NCBI GenBank assembly: GCA_039923455.1
Contig: JBDTCS010000031.1
Span: forward strand, 1-11,723
Source: JBDTCS01 sp039923455
GTDB lineage: Bacteria > Bacteroidota > Ignavibacteria > Palsa-1295
Length of the DNA: 11,723 bases
Reading direction: 5' to 3'
This document shows positions 7,112 to 11,723 of this stretch, in pieces. Positions within the stretch are counted from its first letter, which is position 1, and each line of letters starts with the position of its first letter. The translations under genes were made by a program, and so were the position numbers. The notes beneath the pieces are model-generated. The model was given only the letters and a program-made list of their open reading frames with translations. It did no database searches and was not told the DNA's origin.

Positions 7112-7135
7112 AATCGAATATTTCTTTCGATTTTT
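7112..7135 (+). terminator. Weak stem-loop with T-run in the divergent spacer
   Basis: AATCGAA (7112-7118) and TTCGATT (7126-7132) form a 7-bp AT-rich stem with a 7-base loop, and five Ts run 7131-7135. It has terminator shape, but no + strand gene lies just upstream. It sits 12 bases before the acylase -35, so it could insulate the promoter or be a protein-binding palindrome. Confidence 0.25.
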
Positions 7136-7146
7136 GCATTGTGAAG

Positions 7147-7175
7147 CTGACAAAAACACCAGCGGCAAGTATAAT
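7147..7175 (+). promoter_or_regulatory. Strong sigma-70-type promoter of the acylase gene, apparently leaderless
   Basis: CTGACA (7147-7152, 5/6 of the -35 consensus), a spacer of exactly 17 bp, and TATAAT (7170-7175, 6/6). The expected transcription start is about 7182, which is the A of the acylase ATG; only six bases separate the -10 from the start codon. The best promoter in the window. Confidence 0.75.
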
Positions 7176-7181
7176 TAGTTA

Positions 7182-10073
7182 ATGTTCAAACGCGTCGGAA
7201 TCGGTTTTGCGTATGTGCTCGGGCTGCTCATCGTTGGGCTGATCGTGCTCGGGATTGTCTTCATACGGAGGACGGTGCCGGAGAATAGCGGCAGCCTGAC
7301 TGTACACGGAATCAAAAATCCGGTGCAGATTGAGCGTGATAGTTTCGGCGTGCCAAATATCTATGGCGAGACCGACGAAGATACGTTCTTCGGTTTTGGT
7401 TACGCACAGGCCGAGGATAGGATGTTCCAAATGGACATGGTGCTTCGCATCGGTCAGGGTCGGCTCTCGGAAATTCTCGGGCATCGAGGCGTGCAGATCG
7501 ATACGTGGTCGCGAACGATCGGCTTCGGAAGGATCGGGAAGGAAATGCTCAAAGTTACCTCGCCCAAAACTCGAGCACTGCTTACCGCTTACACTTCGGG
7601 TGTGAACGCATACATCGATGCCCACTCCGGCAATCCCGGTTTTGAGTTTGATGCACTGAAATCGCAACCGTTGCATTGGCGGCCGGAAGATTGTCTCGTC
7701 GTTGGAAGATTAATGTCGTGGGAACAAAATTTTTCGTATTGGACCGACGCTGCTTTTTCCGATATAGCGCTCAGCGTTGACTCCGCACATCTCGCTTCGC
7801 TTTTTCCTGATTATCCGGAAGATGGACCTACCGCCGTCGAAGGAAAGAATTTTGCAAGCGTCAGACTCGATATCCCGAGTGTCATTCAAGCGAGTGCTCC
7901 GATGAAAGTGGGAATTGCAAAACCAAGAAAATCTACTACCCCTGCCCCTCCCACCCCAACTCCGGCGAAGCCGAAACCAATTACTCCAAAGTTACACGAA
8001 CCTCTACAGGTACCACATGCACCGATTCGCACCGGAGAAAATTTCGCGCCGAGCGAGCGGAAGGAGCTTGCACAATTTTATTCAGAACTGCACGGACTAA
8101 ATCTTTTGCTGACGCAAGTGCTCGGCTATCATAATATGGGAGGCGGTTCTAACACCTTTGTCGTCGGACCGAGTCACTCCAAAAGCGGTGGTGCAATGCT
8201 CGAGAATGACGCACACCTCGCACTCGCGGCACCTGCAAGATGGCATCTGGTGCATCTTGTGAGCAAAGAAGGTCTGAACGTGGCAGGGTTTTCTGTGCCT
8301 GGGCTTCCGGTGATTATCTCCGGTCGTAATGAACACATCGCTTGGGGAATCACGAGTGGAATGGCCGATGAGAGTGATTTCTTCGTTGAGACTTCAACCG
8401 CAGATGGAAAGCAATACGTCACTGCGCGAGGTAACCAAGCCTATCAAATAATTCATGACTCGCTGAAGGTACGAGACTCTGTGACTGTTAACTCCGATCC
8501 GGAACATCCGACGTTCACTTATCTGAAATTTGATACGCGATTGACGATGCATGGCCCGGTGCTTTCGGATCATCCGTTTCGCATGGCTCCGCTCATCTAT
8601 CATAATCCTCGCGCGGGTGGTGTTCCGAAAGATACGACCATTTTTGGCATCAAGCATCCTGTCACGTTGCAGTGGAACGGTGCGTATGCGCTTGAAGATG
8701 AAGTCGGATGTTTTCTCAATCTGCATAAGACGCACTCCATCACCGAAGCACGTCAGGCGATGTCGAAATTCGCAACGCCGATTCTCAACATGTGCTTTGC
8801 AGAAGCGGGCTCGGGCTCGATCGCGTATGAGTATGTGGGTCGACTGCCAAAGCGCAACGGCAACGAGCATACGATACTACTCGCACGCGACGGCACAAAC
8901 GCGAACGAGGAGTGGCAGGGATTTATCAACGCTTCCGAATTACCTGAGTCGGTCAATCCCGCACGTGGGTATTTTGTCAGCGCCAACAATCCACCAGTAC
9001 ATGGCCGCAGTGTCCCCTACTCCAATGGCTGGGAGCCCGCTGCACGCTCCGAGCGAATCGCGGAGTTGATCGAAAGTGGCGGAAGATTAGATACGGCCGC
9101 GATCAAGCGCATCTCGCTCGACGTCACGAGTCCGTATGATCGTGATAACGTCGTGCCTGCGTTGCTATCCGTCTATCCCGATCCCGAACCGTACTCGATA
9201 AAGCCGGATAGTAGCTCGCTATACAGATTTGACTCTATGCGACATGCGTGGAAGTGGGATTCGCTTAGGCGGAATACGAAGCTGAGCGATAGCGCACTCG
9301 TCGCGATCATATATGCAGATTCCCTTTCCACACGATTCGCACTCTCAGGAATTCATCGCGAAGCTTCGCAGAATAATCCGCTCACCGAGACTGCGCTCGA
9401 ATATCTTCGCAACTGGGATGGTGGTATGCGTGCGAAAGAAACAGCTCCAGCGATTTATGCTGTGTTCCTTCAGCGTCTTTTGGAGAATACATTCATCGAT
9501 GAACTTGGTCGTGAACGATATGGTGAGTTCACATTTATTTCGAATGTGCCATTGCGAACACTCGGTCGTTTGGTCAATCAGCCGGATAATATTTGGTGGG
9601 ATGACACCCGTACGCCAACCATCCATGAAACGCGCGACGATATTTTCAAGCGTTCGCTTGCCGAGGCGCTAACATATTTGAAAGAGACGCTCGGTCCTGA
9701 CCCTAGGACTTGGCAGTGGGGTAGATTGCATCCGCTTACGTATCATCATCAGTTTGAAGCCGCAGGTAGTGCTGTTGCGCAAATGGTGAATCTCGAGACA
9801 GGGCCTGCGAATGGTGGGTTAACGAGCGTCTACCAAGCCGCCTACAATCTTTGGGCGCCCTACGAAATGCATGTCGGTCCTTCGATGCGATTGATCGCCG
9901 ATATGAAGACAACAACGCTCTCTGCGGCACTCCCGACAGGCAATTCGGAGCGGATATTTAGCCCCCACTATAAGGATATGATCGATCTGTTTGCCGCGGG
10001 CAACTTTGATGAGATCGCGCTTTTGGAGCGCAACCCTCGCTGGCCTCGCTTTGAACTACTTCCAGGCAAGTAA
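7182..10073 (+). CDS. Penicillin acylase-family (S45) Ntn hydrolase, membrane-anchored
   Basis: A 963-residue precursor of the penicillin amidase family, N-terminal-nucleophile hydrolases that cleave amide bonds (beta-lactam side chains, acyl-homoserine lactones or other N-acyl compounds); substrate is unknown here. One membrane segment is at about 8-28, after MFKR and before IRR, so the enzyme should face the periplasm. The alpha-chain region (about 45-235) has VQIERDSFGVPNIYGET and GFGYAQAEDRMFQMD. The predicted new N-terminus of the beta chain is S323 in NMGGG-SNTFVVGP, followed by LENDAHL (340-346); FVSANNPP (598-605) supplies the family's oxyanion-hole Asn. Between them, residues about 238-285 form a Pro/Lys/Thr-rich linker (KSTTPAPPTPTPAKPKP), probably the spacer removed on maturation. 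The length is normal to slightly long. The next Met is residue 82, so the start at 7182 is needed for the membrane anchor. The HMA lipoprotein gene begins 44 bases after the stop. Confidence 0.94.
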   Translation: MFKRVGIGFAYVLGLLIVGLIVLGIVFIRRTVPENSGSLTVHGIKNPVQIERDSFGVPNIYGETDEDTFFGFGYAQAEDRMFQMDMVLRIGQGRLSEILGHRGVQIDTWSRTIGFGRIGKEMLKVTSPKTRALLTAYTSGVNAYIDAHSGNPGFEFDALKSQPLHWRPEDCLVVGRLMSWEQNFSYWTDAAFSDIALSVDSAHLASLFPDYPEDGPTAVEGKNFASVRLDIPSVIQASAPMKVGIAKPRKSTTPAPPTPTPAKPKPITPKLHEPLQVPHAPIRTGENFAPSERKELAQFYSELHGLNLLLTQVLGYHNMGGGSNTFVVGPSHSKSGGAMLENDAHLALAAPARWHLVHLVSKEGLNVAGFSVPGLPVIISGRNEHIAWGITSGMADESDFFVETSTADGKQYVTARGNQAYQIIHDSLKVRDSVTVNSDPEHPTFTYLKFDTRLTMHGPVLSDHPFRMAPLIYHNPRAGGVPKDTTIFGIKHPVTLQWNGAYALEDEVGCFLNLHKTHSITEARQAMSKFATPILNMCFAEAGSGSIAYEYVGRLPKRNGNEHTILLARDGTNANEEWQGFINASELPESVNPARGYFVSANNPPVHGRSVPYSNGWEPAARSERIAELIESGGRLDTAAIKRISLDVTSPYDRDNVVPALLSVYPDPEPYSIKPDSSSLYRFDSMRHAWKWDSLRRNTKLSDSALVAIIYADSLSTRFALSGIHREASQNNPLTETALEYLRNWDGGMRAKETAPAIYAVFLQRLLENTFIDELGRERYGEFTFISNVPLRTLGRLVNQPDNIWWDDTRTPTIHETRDDIFKRSLAEALTYLKETLGPDPRTWQWGRLHPLTYHHQFEAAGSAVAQMVNLETGPANGGLTSVYQAAYNLWAPYEMHVGPSMRLIADMKTTTLSAALPTGNSERIFSPHYKDMIDLFAAGNFDEIALLERNPRWPRFELLPGK

Positions 10074-10110
10074 CTGTTCGTAAATCGTATTCCAAAACCC
10101 AAAAACTAAG

Positions 10111-10116
10111 TATACT
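10111..10116 (+). promoter_or_regulatory. Possible -10 element before the HMA lipoprotein
   Basis: TATACT (5/6 of TATAAT) ends one base before the ATG at 10118. If used, transcription begins near 10123 and translation must begin at the ATG at 10139, leaving a leader of about 16 bases. No good -35 is found 16-18 bp upstream, so co-transcription with the acylase gene remains possible. Confidence 0.3.
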
Positions 10117-10117
10117 T

Positions 10118-10573
10118 ATGCAACGTGTATCCGGATTCATGAAACTGAGTGGCGTGCTGCTTCTTGCCTGCTCGCTCTGGTCTTGTCAGGCCAAAACTGA
10201 TGGCGCTGCTAAGGCAAAGGCCGATTCAACTGCTACTGTCAAGCCACAATCTGCCGTGTTCAATGTTCCCTCGGCCGATTGCCCATCATGCTCGCGCAGA
10301 ATCAAGACTGCTGCAACGTCTGTCGATGGCGTGCAAGATGTTTATGTTGATCTTTCGACGCATAAAGCGACAGTGAAATTTATCGCAGCACGTGCGAATG
10401 TTCGCGATATTCAAGCAGCGATCACAAACGCCGGCTATGCACCGGATGCAAAATCGGATGCAGCAGTTGCGTGCGCAAATGATGCGACGGACAAGTGTGA
10501 TGAGAAGCTCACAAAAGCACAGTGTGATGCCATGCATCATGCTGGAATGAAAAACTCGAAGGCAAGCAAATAA
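10118..10573 (+). CDS. Lipoprotein with heavy-metal-associated (HMA/MerP-like) domain
   Basis: A 151-residue protein with an N-terminal lipoprotein signal (MKLSGVLLLACSLWSC). Lipidation is most likely at C23, with C18 (LLAC) as an alternative. Residues 24-45 are an Ala/Lys-rich tether. Residues about 46-109 are an HMA fold: FNVPSADCPSCSRRI with the metal-binding C55-PS-C58, then VDGVQDVYVDLSTHKATVKF and DIQAAITNAGYAP. The residue before the first Cys is Asp rather than the usual Met-x or Thr. A tail holds three more cysteines (119, 127, 136) and a His pair (140-141), possibly a second metal site. It likely binds Cu(I) or a similar soft metal at the envelope; that is family inference. An alternative ATG at 10139 (residue 8) is attractive, because a TATACT at 10111-10116 would start transcription near 10123, inside the longer frame. 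The gene lies between acylase and trmD on the same strand. Confidence 0.82.
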   Translation: MQRVSGFMKLSGVLLLACSLWSCQAKTDGAAKAKADSTATVKPQSAVFNVPSADCPSCSRRIKTAATSVDGVQDVYVDLSTHKATVKFIAARANVRDIQAAITNAGYAPDAKSDAAVACANDATDKCDEKLTKAQCDAMHHAGMKNSKASK

Positions 10574-10632
10574 ATTACTATCGCATACTTTGTTCGGGCA
10601 AAAGTTCTTTTGTCAACACAATTGAGAAAGCG

Positions 10633-10637
10633 AGGAG
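10633..10637 (+). promoter_or_regulatory. Shine-Dalgarno site of trmD, decides the GTG start
   Basis: AGGAG lies nine bases before the GTG at 10647, in good register. It is the only clear Shine-Dalgarno site before a gene in this window and supports GTG over the overlapping TTG at 10645, which is in another frame. Confidence 0.7.
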
Positions 10638-10646
10638 ACGCTTATT

Positions 10647-11321
10647 GTGCGTATAGATATTATTTCTGCCGTCCCAAAGCTCCTGGAGAGCCCACTCGGC
10701 GAATCGATAGTAAAGCGTGCGCGTGAGAAGAAGATCGTGGAAATACATATCCACGATCTTCGTGTCTATGGCCTCGGCAAATATCATCAGATCGACGATC
10801 AGCCATTTGGCGGCGGCTCCGGAATGGTCCTCAAACCCGAGCCGATATTTGCAATCATCAATCAACTCAAATCCGAGCGCACGTATGATGAGGTGATTTT
10901 CCTATCACCGGATGGCGAGGTCTTCAAGCAGAATATCGCGAATGAACTATCGCTGGCAAAGAATCTCATCTTTCTCTGCGGGCATTACAAAGGTGTCGAC
11001 GAACGCGTTCGAGAAGCGCTTATAACCAAAGAGATTTCGATCGGTGATTACGTCCTGACGGGTGGAGAACTTCCGGCCGCGATCGTTATCGATACGATCG
11101 TGCGATTGCTTCCGGGAGCCATACATGACTCTGAGAGCGCGATGCTCGATTCATTTCAAACAGGAATTTTGGATGGACCGGTCTATACAAGACCGGCGGA
11201 ATTCGAGGGTATGAAAGTGCCGGAGATTTTACTCTCCGGCGATCATAAAAAAGTGGATGCCTGGAAACATGAACAGGCAAGAAAACGAACCGAAGAGCGA
11301 AGACCCGATTTGCTTGATTGA
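10647..11321 (+). CDS. trmD: tRNA (guanine-N1)-methyltransferase TrmD
   Basis: TrmD transfers a methyl group from S-adenosylmethionine to N1 of G37, 3' of the anticodon, preventing +1 frameshifting; it is cytoplasmic, dimeric and usually essential. The 224 residues fit the family throughout: MRIDIISAVPKL at the start, the tRNA/SAM-site loop QPFGGGSGMVLKPEPIF (52-68), LSPDGEVF (86-93), the trefoil-knot segments CGHYKGVDER (111-120) and ISIGDYVLTGGELPA (130-144), R153 and D168 (in LDSF) matching the catalytic Arg and Asp of E. coli TrmD, then YTRPAEFEGMKVPEILLSGDH. It is shorter than E. coli TrmD (255) because the C-terminal domain is trimmed, as in related phyla. The start is GTG with a good Shine-Dalgarno. 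The usual rimM, rpsP and rplS neighbours are absent on both visible sides. The stop lies in a 14-bp tandem repeat. Confidence 0.96.
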   Translation: MRIDIISAVPKLLESPLGESIVKRAREKKIVEIHIHDLRVYGLGKYHQIDDQPFGGGSGMVLKPEPIFAIINQLKSERTYDEVIFLSPDGEVFKQNIANELSLAKNLIFLCGHYKGVDERVREALITKEISIGDYVLTGGELPAAIVIDTIVRLLPGAIHDSESAMLDSFQTGILDGPVYTRPAEFEGMKVPEILLSGDHKKVDAWKHEQARKRTEERRPDLLD

Positions 11322-11353
11322 ATCCGCTTGATTGAATCCGCTTGATTGAATCT
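11312..11353. repeat. 14-bp tandem repeat (three units) starting in the trmD 3' end
   Basis: GCTTGATTGAATCC occurs at 11312-11325 and 11326-11339, and again with one change in the last base at 11340-11353. The trmD stop TGA (11319-11321) is inside the first unit. The unit contains the small palindrome GATT-g-AATC. It has no spacers and is not a CRISPR. Confidence 0.85.
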
Positions 11354-11368
11354 CCCTGATTCGCGAAT

Positions 11369-11723
11369 TTAATCGCGCAACATCTCCGCTTCGTCCGGGC
11401 TATCTCGAAACTCGACCTTCACCGAGCCATTCGTGCTATGCTTGCCTTTGTTAAGCAGCTTCGTCAAAAGATTCATACCTTTGATTGCAAGCCCTATCGT
11501 CGAGGCAGAAGAACTCTTCACCAAGCTGATCGGTCCTTGCACGAGATCAACGACATCATTCTTCAGACGCTCGGCATCATCAATCGTGCCACGAACAACA
11601 TCGAGTGCGCCATCGATCACGCTATGAATGTTAACCATTTGCGATTGCACGCCATCGGCGATTGCGTTCGCTTTCAGCGTAAGATCGCGAAGGTCAGACA
11701 ATACCGGAAGGGTCTGCGTTTTT
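11369..11723 (-). CDS. Helical protein of unknown function, possibly DUF948-like (5' end outside window)
   Basis: Not firmly recognised. The frame is open from the TAA at 11369-11371 to the right edge. The codon at 11701-11699 is TTG and is preceded by sense codons (K-T-Q-T-L-P-V), so the visible 117 residues are a C-terminal part rather than a whole gene starting there. The region from LSDLRDLTLKANAIADGV through VVDLVQGPISLVKSSSAS shows regular hydrophobic spacing of a long amphipathic helix or coiled coil. After it come a Gly/Leu stretch (TIGLAIKGMNLLTKLLNKGK) and an acidic tail ending DEAEMLRD. Such a layout resembles DUF948/YtxH-type small membrane-attached proteins, whose membrane segment would be in the missing part; this is only a resemblance. 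It converges with trmD across 47 bases. Confidence 0.55.
   Translation of the reverse strand, partial: KTQTLPVLSDLRDLTLKANAIADGVQSQMVNIHSVIDGALDVVRGTIDDAERLKNDVVDLVQGPISLVKSSSASTIGLAIKGMNLLTKLLNKGKHSTNGSVKVEFRDSPDEAEMLRD

Noticed and set aside
10599..10612. CAAAAGTTCTTTTG palindrome before trmD
   Set aside because: The two-base centre cannot form a stable RNA hairpin, there is no T-tract, and AT-rich palindromes of this size occur by chance.
11312..11353. CRISPR-like array
   Set aside because: The units are directly adjacent with no spacers and are only 14 bases long.
11369..11701. Complete 110-residue gene starting at the TTG at 11701
   Set aside because: The frame stays open upstream to the window edge, and the residue pattern continues through the TTG, so the gene is partial.
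1..11723. Mobile element, phage, toxin-antitoxin or defence system
   Set aside because: No transposase, integrase, terminal inverted repeats, small paired genes or nuclease motifs were seen on either strand.

Overview
The window is a stretch of bacterial chromosome from the FCB group, most likely a Chlorobiota/Ignavibacteria/Kapaibacteriota-type lineage rather than a classical Bacteroidia. The pointers are two proteins with type IX secretion (T9SS) C-terminal sorting domains, one with the NFPNPFNPTT signature common in those lineages. Shine-Dalgarno sites are scarce: only trmD has a convincing one. The best promoter is of ordinary sigma-70 type (CTGACA / 17 bp / TATAAT). The assignment is inference; no rRNA or marker gene is present.

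Layout, left to right. (1) The 3' end of a + strand gene, probably YdeI/OmpD-associated family, and a hairpin between convergent genes. (2) On the - strand, a secreted class C beta-lactamase-fold serine hydrolase with a T9SS tail, preceded by trhO (rhodanese-type tRNA U34 hydroxylase). (3) A 146-bp divergent spacer. (4) On the + strand, a DUF1800 gene and a DUF1501 gene, a conserved pair of unknown function. The DUF1501 protein has a twin-arginine signal and a T9SS tail; the DUF1800 protein has no export signal. (5) A second convergent hairpin and a small - strand lipoprotein gene that ends inside a 15-bp tandem repeat. (6) A divergent spacer with a near-perfect promoter placed so that transcription should begin at the start codon of the next gene. 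(7) On the + strand, a membrane-anchored penicillin acylase-family Ntn hydrolase, a lipoprotein with a heavy-metal (HMA) domain, and trmD. (8) A - strand helical protein running off the right edge.

Much of the window is cell-envelope or exported biology (serine hydrolase, DUF1501, acylase, two lipoproteins), interspersed with two tRNA anticodon-loop modification enzymes (TrhO at U34, TrmD at G37). I see no phage, transposon, CRISPR array, tRNA or rRNA. The most notable points are the DUF1800/DUF1501 export asymmetry, the apparently leaderless acylase promoter, and three separate 14-15 bp tandem duplications sitting on gene starts or stops. No gap between genes exceeds 300 bases.
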